Shown: piece after piece, positions 54,083 through 64,000 of the stretch
How the letters are laid out: each line of letters begins with the position of its first letter
How positions within the stretch are numbered: the first letter of the stretch is position 1
NCBI GenBank assembly: GCA_023627715.1
Contig: JAMAHW010000001.1
Coordinates: forward strand, 620,001-684,000
Length of the DNA stretch: 64,000 nucleotides
Direction of reading: 5' to 3'
From: Periconia sp. R9002
Taxonomy: Eukaryota > Ascomycota > Dothideomycetes > Pleosporales > Periconiaceae
The notes under the pieces: model-generated
The model's database searches: none
The model's input: only the letters and a program-made list of their open reading frames with translations
What the model was told of the DNA's origin: nothing
Made by a program: the position numbers and the translations under genes

Positions 54083-55531
54083 ATGTCTTCAGCCATGGAA
54101 GACCAAGTGGTTAGCACACCGCCAACCATCAAACGCAGGATGAAAAAGATCAAAGCCTCACCAATCGCCCGCTTCTTCATATGCGTGGCCTGGCTCCAAC
54201 TTGGTCTAACCCTCATCAGCACCAGCTTGCGGAGTCTTACCGCAGAAGTCGAACCCATATATGAATTGGAAAAAGCACGGCTAGCAGCTTTCCAGGGGAT
54301 CCAAACTCATGAATCATTCGTGCAACATCGACTTGAATCTCTTCTTGATCTCCTCCTTGAACGGGATCAGTTGTTCGAAACGCACCGTGACTGCCTTGTA
54401 CGGGCTGCTCACACTGCCCATAGCCATTATTGGGGTGGTCACTATTACGAATTCCCAGAAGTCTTGAATCAAACCGTCGAATGGGCGCAAAGCAGCTGTG
54501 ACAAATTAGCCTTTACGGCAGCGATTCGAGACAATGGATCCGGAGTGTTCCACAAAGCCATGGCCTCCTTATCCGGGAAAGCAGTTCGACTGTACAACCG
54601 GGTCAAGAGTGTTGGTATCAGTGCTTGGCATCGCTTTTGCCCTACCAAGTTACGCAGCACCAAGAAGCCCACACATGTCCGGCCACCATCCCAAGAAGCG
54701 ACTACTTCTTCGACCGAGGACCATCTTGTTCTGCCGTCACACTTCAAGCTTGATTGCTCTGGTCCCATCTGCCACCTCTCAGGTAATACATCTTCACCAA
54801 CAATCTTCATCAGTGAAGACGAGATCGGCAACGCTCGGAAATCAGCGCGCAAGTACGAATTCCTCCTAACCGTAATTTCAAAAGCACAGCGTATTGTTGG
54901 ATTCGTCGAACCCCTGACATTCACAGCTTTGTTGACACCATACCCCTTCCTCCTCATCTTCCTCACCAAGATGACGTTCACGGAGCACACGCCATATATC
55001 ACATTCCAAAAGATACGGGAGCGACTCCACGAGCTTCGAAAACAGCATTCGTCCGCACCACTTCCGCACCGCTATCGCTTGCTCATCCTCCTCATGTTTT
55101 TCGAAGCACGCAACACCCGCTACACCCTCCCGTGGTGGCTAATCGAACCATGCTTTCTCCTCGGCACCGCCCTCCTCATAGTCTTCTTCTTCCACTCCAA
55201 CGCCAACCCCCCAGCCAGCCTCGCCAAACTCCTCCAAACGCTCCAGGAACTTCACCGAATCTGGCTTTTGGACTCCCCTGTGTCGACTTCCTCAGACACG
55301 AAACGAAATACCGCTCCCGCTACATCGTCGACGTCTCCCACGACGGGCGCGATCATGGACGGCGAACGTTCCGACCTCACACCATCGGATTGTATGGTGC
55401 GAGACACTATCCTTGAGATTGAGAAACTTTTGGATGACTCATTTTCGGCGTCTGCGACTGGGATGGCTACGGATGAGAAACGGCGTCGCTTCGGTGTAGA
55501 GAAGGGGACGACGATGTTGGAGGACCTTTGA
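54083..55531 (+). CDS. Fungal multi-pass membrane protein, function unknown
   Basis: 482 residues from the ATG at 54083 (MSSAMEDQVVSTPP), single exon. Membrane segments visible: ARFFICVAWLQLGLTLISTS near residue 30, FTALLTPYPFLLIFLTKM near 290, and WWLIEPCFLLGTALLIVFFF near 355. Between the first and second lies a ~220-residue loop rich in charged residues and helices (LEKARLAAFQGIQTHESFVQ, RLESLLDLLLERDQLFE) with a Cys-containing stretch (LDCSGPICHLSGNTSSP). The C-terminal ~90 residues are Ser/Thr-rich with TMLEDL at the end. I do not recognise the family. The pattern suggests a nuclear-envelope or ER membrane protein, but that is a guess. A TATA-like box lies upstream. Confidence 0.68.
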   Translation: MSSAMEDQVVSTPPTIKRRMKKIKASPIARFFICVAWLQLGLTLISTSLRSLTAEVEPIYELEKARLAAFQGIQTHESFVQHRLESLLDLLLERDQLFETHRDCLVRAAHTAHSHYWGGHYYEFPEVLNQTVEWAQSSCDKLAFTAAIRDNGSGVFHKAMASLSGKAVRLYNRVKSVGISAWHRFCPTKLRSTKKPTHVRPPSQEATTSSTEDHLVLPSHFKLDCSGPICHLSGNTSSPTIFISEDEIGNARKSARKYEFLLTVISKAQRIVGFVEPLTFTALLTPYPFLLIFLTKMTFTEHTPYITFQKIRERLHELRKQHSSAPLPHRYRLLILLMFFEARNTRYTLPWWLIEPCFLLGTALLIVFFFHSNANPPASLAKLLQTLQELHRIWLLDSPVSTSSDTKRNTAPATSSTSPTTGAIMDGERSDLTPSDCMVRDTILEIEKLLDDSFSASATGMATDEKRRRFGVEKGTTMLEDL

Positions 55532-56221
55532 GGAGGTTGTGAGGAGGAAGAGGACGGTGTGAGATGGGGAGTTTCACGGACATGTCGTGGAGTGTTGTGG
55601 ATGGAGGTTGGGGATAGTGTAGGTAGCAAACTTTTTAGCAGAGATTGATGTATTTTTTTTTGTTTTTGTTTGTTTGAATAGGTTGGTGATGGATTGCAGA
55701 GGTTCGTTATAATCTAGGCACTTAACATGAGTAAGCTCTGACACAGTAAATATGAAGAAGAGGAGGAATGGATGTGAACTTGGGCGTTTTTCTGCTGGTT
55801 AATTGGTTGTCGTGGGGTTCTGGGAGCGCTCGGCTTTGTAGTAGGTATTGTATTTACGTATAATATTACGTCAGGGATACTACTTTGTAGCTTCTGCTGA
55901 TATTTCCAGGCAGTTATGGGTCTCGAGAAACCGCAAGTAATACCATCCATACTCTGCGATGATTGTTTTATATTCTTGATTAGTCTCGTTACTCGCTCGA
56001 CATAAATAGATATACATACTACTTGAGAAGTAGAGTCAGATATCAGGACGACGAATCTTTATCCAACTTGAGTTATCACGAATACGAAAATTATCGAAGA
56101 GGAGAAAAGCCAATGCAGTCAGTCAAACCATGTATGCATTCAGGACTCGCTGATCAAGGAAGATGCAATATGCCAATGAGACCGACACAGGTAACTACCA
56201 TCCGGACGGTTGGAAAGTCGA
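55532..56221. other. Spacer between convergent genes
   Basis: 690 bp of AT-rich sequence with T-runs (55652-55675) and no supported frame; it holds 3' UTRs. Confidence 0.5.
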
Positions 56222-58222
56222 CTAGACGTCAAAAACGCCACCCATGCCAACCCTGACATCCACAATGTCCACCCTCCACCCCTTATACGCATCCAAACCC
56301 CTCTTAACCTCGCGGACCCTCTCAATCCTCTTCTTCGACTCCTCCTCCTGCGCCGCGCGGAACGCATCCTCGTCGAACTCAAAGTCGTCCATGCTGCCCA
56401 AACTCGCAAGACTCTCCTGCCGCGCGCGATGCTGCGTCTCGGCGTGCGGTCGCGCCTGGTTTGCCGCGTCGCTGCGACGGTGCGGCGGCGCGTGAGGGTG
56501 TTGGCGGCCTGTGAAGGCCGAGATGCCGGACGCGATGACGTCCTGGAAGGACGAGGTCTGGCGGTTGCCCAGCAGGGCGTTGGGGCCGGCGCGGTGCGAA
56601 GTCGGGGTCGCGCCGGAGAGGTCGATGTCGTCGAAGCTGGTGTCGTGGTCGTCCATGCCGGGTTGGAGGGCGGCACGCTTGTCGCGCCACACGCCGCGGC
56701 GGAGTTCGAAGTTTTCCTCTTCGAGCTCGCGGACTTTGGCGAGGAGGCGGTCGCGTTCTTCGTCGACGAGCTCTTGCACGCTTGTGTCTTCGATGGAGCC
56801 TAGGTCTGCCTTGCGGCGGCGCTGTTCGGCTTCGCGGAGGCGCGCGTTCTCGTTGGAGAGGCCCGTCACGCGTGTTCGGAGCTCGGCGGCCTCGCGCTCG
56901 ACCTTTTTGTGCTCTTGGAGACGGGTCTGGTTCCGTGCGTCGTTGTCGCGGTGTAGCTGGGTCAAAGTTTCTACCTTCTTTTCGAGGAGCTCGGCACGCG
57001 AGAGGGAGTCGGATGCTTTGCGGTTTGCCGCGCCCAACTCTGCTTCTAGTTGGGCGACACGTGTCTGTGCCGAGTCGCGGTCTGAACCGTCCTTCGCTGC
57101 TTGATCACTAGCTTTATCAAGGTTGGCTTTGAGGTCAGAAAGCTCGGTCTTAGTGGAGCTTGCTTCTTGTTCTGCCTTTTGTAAGGCAGTTTCCAACGTG
57201 GAAAGCTTCCCCTGCAATTCATTATTCTTGCTTGTCTGATCTAAGAATTGCTTGTTCAAGTTCGATATTTCAAGTTCGAGGGACTCAATTGTCGCTGACT
57301 TTGAAGCCACTTGTGCGTTAAGATCGTCGATGGAAGCTGTATGGCTAGGAGATGCTGCAGAAACTTTCCGATTGCTTTTTGATGCAGAGCTTTGAACCTG
57401 CGATAATTGTCGCTTCAGCGATTCAACTTCGGTTTTCTACATTTTCTGTCAGCGATCCGTAAATCACATACCATCGAGTTCGCGGGAATGCCACTTACCA
57501 ATTTATCCGCCTCCTTCCCTCTTTCAATTGCAAGAGCAGCGCCTGCCCTCCCTTCCCTCATTTCCTCCAATTCCTCTTCACTCTTCCTCCACCTTGCTTG
57601 TCCCTCCTCCACCTCCCCAGCCAATCTCTTATTCTCCCTCTCCAACTCCTCGATCTTCAACGCCTGCTCCCTGTATATATCGCCCGTTACCCCACCACCC
57701 GGTGTAACTGGAGTTGCTTCGACGGGCGTCCCAGACGCACCACCGCGGTAAAAAGAAGCGGATCGCTGTCGCGATTCGACAGCGACGGAGGGTTTGCGGC
57801 CATGCGCTGGTCTTGATGGTAGCTCGGAAGGTTCCTCATCTTCAACAGGAACTGGAGATGCGACCGTGGTCTCGGCAGGTTCGGAGGCTGGGGGTTCTTC
57901 CGTCTTGTCGTCGGCCTTCTCGGGCGTTGCGCTCGATGAGGGTTCGGCTTCGGGCTTGTCCTCCTTCTTCTTTGCGCCGCCTGCTTTCTTTGCTTTTTGC
58001 TTCTTCAATTGTTCATACTGTTTTGGAACTGTCAGCACGTTGTTGCGCCCCGGCAATACACAAGGTAATCTGGGCCATGCCGGCAGATCAAGCAAGCGGG
58101 TTACGTAGCTCGAGCTATCATTCACCCGTCTCCTATAAGCTTGTAATAAATTCAAAGGATAGACGTACTCTCTTCTTAGCCGCAGCGACCTTCTCAGCTT
58201 TCTCTTTGTCTTCGTCTGCCAT
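56222..58222 (-). CDS. Golgin-like coiled-coil protein ('M protein repeat' type)
   Basis: 595 residues from three exons: 58222-58169, 58017-57499 and 57436-56222. The start is MADEDKEKAEKVAAAKKR, then YEQLKKQKAKKAGGAKKK, a highly charged helix of the kind seen at the N-terminus of fungal golgins. A Ser/Pro/Glu linker is followed by EQALKIEELERENKRLAGEV and about 250 residues of heptad-like coiled coil (LELEISNLNKQFLDQTSKNN, RVAQLEAELGAANRKASDSL, LLAKVRELEEENFELR). The C-terminal part has WRDKRAALQPG, SFDDIDLSGATPTSHRAG and a terminal RVREVKRGLDAYKGWRVDIV segment. This architecture fits proteins tethering Golgi vesicles, like Rud3/GMAP. A GRIP domain is not evident. The family name is inference. 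Confidence 0.75.
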
Positions 58223-59899
58223 CTTCTATACTATTTATTTGCGTCAAGGGAAGTCGTTGCGAGAGTCAATGAGCTATCGTGTGAACATTCCGAGTAAGCT
58301 CTGAGGTTGCTGATGCCAAGTGGAGCTCCCACTTGAAGCAGTCTAGACCGTATTTGGCATAGCTCCTGTTCACCTCTACATCTTGAACTTTATCTTTCCC
58401 ACATTGGCAGTTGTTACAGCACTGGGAGAAACATAGAATACATATTCTGTCTATTCGTGAATATGATATGTTCTGTCGAATATTCGAGATGTGTAACATA
58501 GTATCAAATATCTACTAGCGTAAATACTGAGCCTTTTTGATTTGATTAGGTTGAGTCCTGAAGATCGTCCTGATAACCCTCCCGATATCAGTTTCCCTGC
58601 ACGCAAGGGATTCTGCACCTGATAAACTAACGACGAAATATCAATCCTGAAAATGCAAGATGCTGATCAATATCTTTCCCATGAGCTCACAGCCGCTCAC
58701 AGCGCGGAAGACCCTTATCGCGGTTCACATTTGTTCAATCCCCGAAATTACACTCGCGGTCCATTCACAATCAGCCCATCCAACGCACTCCCCCTCACAA
58801 CGATCAAACGACGCGAACAGCCTCAATTTCCCTCTCCGACTAAGATTTAGCCTCCGAACTATGGTTCCGCCCATGTGAAACAAAACTCGAGTTCAAAGGG
58901 AATTACAAGGACCACAAGAGAACCACCCGTCAATCTCACAATTTCTCCGTCTCGCTGACAGCATGGGTCAGCGGGGTGGAAAGGAAACGTGGGGGAAATG
59001 AACCTTCGTCGGCACATACGTTCCTGACCACCCCTCCTGCTATTCTGCCCTGCTCGCAGAACCTTGAAAGGACCCACTCGGCAATCATAGCACACTATAG
59101 CACCGCAAGGATGCCGTTATAGTGGACTTATTTCGCTTTCTGTGTCAAGTCGCGAGACTAGCAAATATTTACGAACTACACGGAAAAAAAAAGGAAATCA
59201 AGTTAAGTACGATAATGAGCTCAATATCTGCATTGATTGTCCTATCTAAACTCACAGTAGTGTGGTAGATTGACCCACCAACATCGCAGCTCCCATGTAG
59301 CGCAGCGTAAGAGGCCCGCAGACAATACCAGCCATCCATGCAAACAAAGACCTATGTCTTAAACCGTCACCTAAATTCAGCTAGTGAAAGGAAAAGAAGA
59401 TATTTTTATCGTCGTCAGGAAGTGTCACAGCTTCCATCGCACCCATTGTGCTAGAGTATATGTGTGGTTGAATCTGACCATGGAAAATGTGTGACATGAA
59501 AGAAAGGAAATAGAAGGAAATAGAAGAAAAAGTATGTGAGTGATGAAGTAGACGCACCCAGTATCGGTCGGCATTCCTCGACAATATTCACTATTGTAGA
59601 TTCTCTCAAGTAATTGGTCTTCCGATGCTCCACGCGAACAGTAAAATATGAAAAAAGGGAATGAGTGTGAGTGATGGTCGTTGAAAGTAAGAAAATGCAT
59701 CGCAGTGTACGCCATTTAAAGGAATCGTAGCCTCGCTGTCAAACTCCGTGTAATCATGCGAGAAGGATGAAAGGATGTGATCGGGAAACCATGATATCAT
59801 GCCATATCGTGCAAATGCTGGGTTGGGCAAATGCGGCTAAATGGTTCAAAGTGGTAAAAGATGTGGCGGGTATAGTAGTATGAAGGACGACTGATAAGC
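58223..59899. other. Intergenic region (1.7 kb)
   Basis: Between the golgin-like gene start and the stop of the Pro/Ser-rich gene, both leftward. Sequence is AT-rich with only short frames (58653-58878, two overlapping). No RNA gene or transposon end is recognised. It presumably holds the golgin-like gene promoter and a long 3' UTR. Confidence 0.5.
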
Positions 59900-62608
59900 T
59901 TAAGCACGCGAAGAATCCTTGGGCTTCCAGAATTGCATCAGCTTGCTAAGACGCTTGTGCTTCTTCTTGCTTTCCTTATGTGTGGGTTCAAGATATTCAG
60001 ACTGAGGTCGGACTTCATGGGAAAGCTTGCTTCTCTCTCCGAATGACGAATGGTTGATCAGCCGGGAAAGACTCGCAATGCTTGAGCGTTTACGACGGCG
60101 AGATTCAACGTCGCTCGGGGCAGAGCATAGAGAGGCTGACCGGTCTCCGTGGTGACGGGGAGTTTGGAGAGGAAACGTGTTGTGCATTGCGCTCGTCATA
60201 GTCGATCTAGAGGAGGTCAAGGACGGAACATCGTCAACCGAAGTACGGACCTCCAGGCCAGGATCTCCAAAACGCGGCGAAGGCATGACTGCATAGTCAG
60301 TCATGGATGATGCTGCGGTGCCCAGTCGTGGAGTATCGAACGAAGCTTGGCTAGACCTGTAATCAGGGGAGGAGAAAGAAGAGGTGAAAGTGTCAGGCGT
60401 CATTAGTGTTTGTTGGGGTATAGGTAGGGAGAGATTTAACATGGATTGGCGTTCCTTTGGCTCCTCGGTCGCTGTAGGTGAAGTGATGGTTGAGTCGGAA
60501 GATTGAGTTAGTGATGAAGTACGAGGCTCTTCAAAGTCTTCAACAACTTCTACAACGTTGTGTGTGGATGCGGGCTCCGTGTCGTTCGGCACCGGATCCA
60601 ATTCACTCGTCGAAGATGTAGTGGGTGTGCTTGACTCGGGTTCCTGTGGCTCTTGCTTGATACCTAAACCGTCGGTGAAGTTCCAGATCATGGTGGAGCC
60701 GTCATTAACGCCATCCGCCTCCACAACCAGAATCTTGGGCTCTTCGACATGCTCTTGCTCATCTCGACTGATCTGCGGGGCGCTAGGAGATACCTGCTCG
60801 TCCATTTCTTCCTCCTCCTCAAACACATCCGCCATTGTCGATGTGGTAGGTCCAGAGGAGTTTCGTAGGTCGAAAGGAACAAGTTCAGGTGCGCTCTCGG
60901 TCCTGCGGTGGCTTTGTAGCATTCCGCCCGCACTGTGCATTGCTCGCCGGTGAGCTCCAAATCCACGGTGGGTGGAACGTGAGCTGGGTCCTTGCGGGGT
61001 ATTGAATGGTCCTAATGCCGCATCCAAATCAATCACTGGGCTTTTCACGTCAGAATCCACCCGTTTCAATTCCCGGGGTCTCCAGGATGCGTAGTCGGCC
61101 TGCGGTTCAGATTCAGGGAATGTATCTTCGGTAGGAGATACGATTGTAACCGTGTTGTCCACATCGAAGATGGCGTCGAAATCCAGGTCATCGGAGGCAT
61201 CCGTTTCTTCCAAATCAACGGGAGACTCGAGAGGAGGGGTCGAAACCCTACCCTTTCCTTTTTTGCCCTGTTTGGACTTTTTGGGAATGATTGTATTTGC
61301 CCAGTGCATCACATTCCTTGGCGTGCGGCCAGACTTACGAGTCTTGGATTTGCTAGATTCAGCTGCAAGCTCGCTGCTGGCACCCGACGGCGATGGCAGG
61401 GGTGAGTCGATCGGAACACTAAGAGTAGGATCCGATGCGCTCGTTGAGAGAGTAGGAACCGAGTTGTCACTGCGACGGGATTCCAATCGAAAGAAGCTCC
61501 GACGCTTCGCTGGTATGGAGGCAGATGTGGGGCTCGCAACAGGTGTCAGTGAGATTGCAGAGGACGGCCGTTTGCGATTTGCCATCTCAGGGTCCAGAAA
61601 AGCGCTCTTTCCTAGATCAAGAATGGCCCCAGCCGTGCTGGGACGGGAATCCTGTTCTCTTGTAGGACTAAGCAATTGGTGGCCAGCTCGGCCCGGGCTA
61701 GCTACACCGGCGCTGAGAACGGAAGACAAGCTGTTAGTTGCCGAATGACCGCGCATCGTCGACAGCGACGTCTCTGTTTCGGAAGAGATGGTAGACAATG
61801 GGCGGATGTACTCTACTTTGTCAGAAAACCCAACACGAGCCCTCGACGGTGGTCTGGGTGTGCTTTCTACATCTTCCTGCAGGGCTGTTCCCCGCAGAGA
61901 AGGCTGAGACATGGATTTGTTCACCGAATGGCCAAAGGCGAACTTTGGTCCCTCGAGTGGAGTGACCGGAGCGCTGCCAGCTTGAGGTCCAGCTTGAGGT
62001 CCGGTTGGTGGTTTCATAATGGTAGTGAGATCATGCGAAGAAATAGCACCGGATCGTCGATGAGCGTGACCACGTCGTCCTGGAGGTGGTCCTGGACGCA
62101 GGGAACTTGGGGGAGGCAAGATGCCGTCTCCCTTTGTAGGGCTGGTGCTCATAATATTCGGAGCCCCTGCTCTGCCATCCCCTCCGATAAATTCACTGCC
62201 ACCTCGTCGGTGTCCACCAATTGGTCTCGAAGGTGTCGACGGAGTTGCCAGGCTGAATGGAGACTGAGGAGGGCTCGCCATCGGCGTCGATTGCGTGTTC
62301 GCCGCAGGGTTGAAGGAGAAATCTGGGAGAGCATTAACAGACTTCAGTCTCATTCCACCTGGAGTGGAGCCCCGACGGGCAGCGGGATAAGGTTGCATGG
62401 CTGTGGGTCGGGGATTCGAAGTCGCAGGCTCTGAAGATGTTCGGTCGGTTCGCATTGGAAACGTAAAATCGGGATTTGGCAGGGGGTTTGACATGAGTTC
62501 AATGGGGCTGGTGTTGGACTGGCGCCGCCGTTGATAAAGCGGTGAGCCAACCGTAGCAGACGGGGATGTCTGGGCAGCTTGCTGTCGTGGCAGCGCAATC
62601 TGAGCCAT
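59900..62608 (-). CDS. Large Ser/Pro-rich protein ('cell wall proline-rich' type)
   Basis: 902 residues, one exon, no signal peptide, mostly disordered. Motifs likely conserved: GGHRRGGSEFIGGDG near residue 140, RGHAHRRSGAISSHDLTTIM near 190, VGFSDKVEYIRPLSTISSET near 260, RKSGRTPRNVMHWANTIIPK near 440, VDLEETDASDDLDFDAIFDV near 470, DSDVKSPVIDLDAALGPFNT near 535, RSTHRGFGAHRRAMHSAGG near 555, ESRRRKRSSIASLSRLINHS near 845, and KHKRLSKLMQFWKPKDSS near the end. I recall this type being annotated as 'cell wall proline rich protein' in related fungi, but with no secretion signal the name is doubtful. A regulatory or scaffold role is more likely. The start is MAQIALPRQQAA; the upstream region is GC-rich. 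Confidence 0.78.
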   Translation of the reverse strand: MAQIALPRQQAAQTSPSATVGSPLYQRRRQSNTSPIELMSNPLPNPDFTFPMRTDRTSSEPATSNPRPTAMQPYPAARRGSTPGGMRLKSVNALPDFSFNPAANTQSTPMASPPQSPFSLATPSTPSRPIGGHRRGGSEFIGGDGRAGAPNIMSTSPTKGDGILPPPSSLRPGPPPGRRGHAHRRSGAISSHDLTTIMKPPTGPQAGPQAGSAPVTPLEGPKFAFGHSVNKSMSQPSLRGTALQEDVESTPRPPSRARVGFSDKVEYIRPLSTISSETETSLSTMRGHSATNSLSSVLSAGVASPGRAGHQLLSPTREQDSRPSTAGAILDLGKSAFLDPEMANRKRPSSAISLTPVASPTSASIPAKRRSFFRLESRRSDNSVPTLSTSASDPTLSVPIDSPLPSPSGASSELAAESSKSKTRKSGRTPRNVMHWANTIIPKKSKQGKKGKGRVSTPPLESPVDLEETDASDDLDFDAIFDVDNTVTIVSPTEDTFPESEPQADYASWRPRELKRVDSDVKSPVIDLDAALGPFNTPQGPSSRSTHRGFGAHRRAMHSAGGMLQSHRRTESAPELVPFDLRNSSGPTTSTMADVFEEEEEMDEQVSPSAPQISRDEQEHVEEPKILVVEADGVNDGSTMIWNFTDGLGIKQEPQEPESSTPTTSSTSELDPVPNDTEPASTHNVVEVVEDFEEPRTSSLTQSSDSTITSPTATEEPKERQSMLNLSLPIPQQTLMTPDTFTSSFSSPDYRSSQASFDTPRLGTAASSMTDYAVMPSPRFGDPGLEVRTSVDDVPSLTSSRSTMTSAMHNTFPLQTPRHHGDRSASLCSAPSDVESRRRKRSSIASLSRLINHSSFGERSKLSHEVRPQSEYLEPTHKESKKKHKRLSKLMQFWKPKDSSRA

Positions 62609-62994
62609 ACTGCTACAGGCGGTTGTTGCCGCAGTAGAGGAGAGCGACGAAATTAGGGTGCCGCGAGGCAGTGATTTGCTTGGCCCGTGAGTGAGGTAGC
62701 CGGGATTCTCGTCGTCAAACCGGGGCTTGTCGAAGACGAGGTGGGACGATGATTACGGCGTGGTGCTACGAGGCGGGCGCTGCGGGACCAAGACGAAACA
62801 GGCGCGCTCGAGGTACAAGGCGAGGACGGATTACTACTAGAGGGCGAGAGGACCCAGTCAGCATGGCGGATTCGCAGAGCAGAGTAGAGCAGTCGAGGAG
62901 GCCAAGCGGATGGCACGGCGCAGGCGTACAGTTATAGGGAGGATGGGTAAAAAGAGGAGTCGGGCGGCCGGGAGCGTTGAGGTCGGTCGCGTTT

Positions 62995-63014
62995 GGATGG
63001 ATGGATGGATGGAT
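62995..63014. repeat. (GGAT)5 tandem repeat
   Basis: Five tandem GGAT units in the upstream region of the Ser/Pro-rich gene. Confidence 0.85.
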
Positions 63015-63951
63015 GAGAGCCAGTACACCCAAGCAGGAGGAGGATTAAGGAATGACGGGAAATGAACGGACAGATACCAGCGGCCGACCGAGAGCATGCA
63101 TTAGCAGGCTTCGAGTGCGACGTAGGTTTCCAAAGGACGTTGAGGGTGGAGTAGAGGGGAGGGAGAGGCGGAGGAGGCGGAGGAGTGGTGATGCAGAAGC
63201 ACTGGTGAGAGAGGGTCAAGTAGGTGAGAGGAGGAAGCGACACTTTTGGTTACTTGGGAGTAGCGGCGCTGGGGCGCGCACGGACCGAAGGAGCGAACTG
63301 GGATCAGGAACGAATGATGGGGGGCCCCTGTCGGTGCAGTTGCGTGGGCCCTGTCGGTCTGCACCTGCCTAGTCCCGTTGTTTGGGCGGAGGATGGCTGT
63401 GAAGGAAGGAACGCCGCAGCACGCCTGAGGAACCTTCATTGATCCATTCTACCTAGACACTGCTTCTGTATATCTACCTAGGTAGACACTATGGTTGTAC
63501 TTCATCTTACACGCCCGTATGTACACATGTCGATACACCTGCCTGTTGCGTTTGCAACATTCCATTCTCCTCACCGAACAAAGAAACGGGAGGGAAAAGA
63601 AGGAACAGGAAAATGGCTTGATTACCCGTCTAACCCTTCATCTCTGCCTGTTCCTGTCTCCCTTCCTTGTTTTGAACGAGCATTCGTCTCACCTCACGTG
63701 CAATTGCTCTTTTGTTCATTTCATTTCGCATGGTTACGCCGTAGGTACATAGGTACATAGGTTGATGTACAAACAAGTAACTTGGCATGTAGGTAGTACA
63801 CAGGTACATGTCCCCAAGTAGGTACTCCACAATGACGCTCGAGGTGCGGATACGCACGGCAAATAGTAAAATGACAAGACAGGCCAGGCCCCATTTATCA
63901 TATGTAACCAATTGCTCCCCTAGTAGGGCTGGCGGGCGGCGCTGAAATCTG

Positions 63952-63981
63952 GGCTGGCTGGCTGGCTTGGCTGGCTGGCTG
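63952..63981. repeat. (GGCT)n tandem repeat near window end
   Basis: About seven GGCT units with one interruption (GGCTTGGCT). Confidence 0.85.
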
Positions 63982-64000
63982 TAAAACTAGCAGCAGACTA

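Larger units (their letters stand above)
62609..64000. other. Upstream region of the Ser/Pro-rich gene
   Basis: 1.39 kb to the window end with no supported gene. The first 800 bp are GC- and A/G-rich leader-like sequence. Beyond 63440 there are repeated TACCTAGGTAG/GGTACATAGG words and two short tandem repeats. Confidence 0.5.

Overview
The window is nuclear DNA from a filamentous ascomycete (Pezizomycotina, most likely Dothideomycetes). The reasons are short GT-AG introns of about 50-100 bp, fungal-only families (HET-domain protein, Irs4, deuterolysin, an 'M protein repeat'-type golgin), an APH-fold pseudogene and other relics carrying the C-to-T nonsense pattern expected from repeat-induced point mutation (RIP), and monocistronic genes on both strands. 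Exon joins were worked out by eye from splice sites and family conservation. The class-level assignment is inference.

Left part (1-19.3 kb), mostly housekeeping: the 5' part of ESCRT-I VPS23, mitochondrial cysteine desulfurase NFS1, the BAR-SH3 protein RVS167, a large secreted polysaccharide deacetylase with three tandem beta-sandwich modules, a DUF427 protein, DNA ligase IV, the EH-domain protein IRS4 and a JMJD7-like JmjC oxygenase.

Middle part (19.3-31.2 kb), an accessory island. It holds a decayed copy of the 5' end of the resident HET gene, an APH-fold kinase pseudogene with seven nonsense codons and no frameshift, a second pseudogene with three nonsense codons, a HET-domain incompatibility-type gene, a predicted GPI-anchored secreted protein, a deuterolysin (M35) metalloprotease, and about 1.9 kb further on a stand-alone protein that aligns with the deuterolysin propeptide but has no protease domain. 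I consider that last pair the best candidate for something undescribed: a protease with a separately encoded propeptide-like partner or inhibitor.

Right part (31.8-64 kb), housekeeping again: mitochondrial inner-membrane peptidase IMP1, the glutamate-cysteine ligase modifier subunit, AP-1 sigma (with two possible last exons), the Pol III repressor MAF1, an arrestin-like protein, a long low-complexity coiled-coil protein, the HCS1/IGHMBP2-type helicase divergent from the DNA glycosylase NTH1, a 166-bp Tc1/mariner-type MITE with TA target duplication, a membrane protein of unknown function, a golgin-like coiled-coil protein and a Pro/Ser-rich protein.

Functional groupings seen: endocytic/vesicle traffic (VPS23, RVS167, IRS4, AP-1 sigma, arrestin, golgin), mitochondrial biogenesis (NFS1, IMP1), DNA maintenance (LIG4, HCS1, NTH1) and secreted/self-recognition functions (island). 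No tRNA, rRNA or CRISPR array was recognised.
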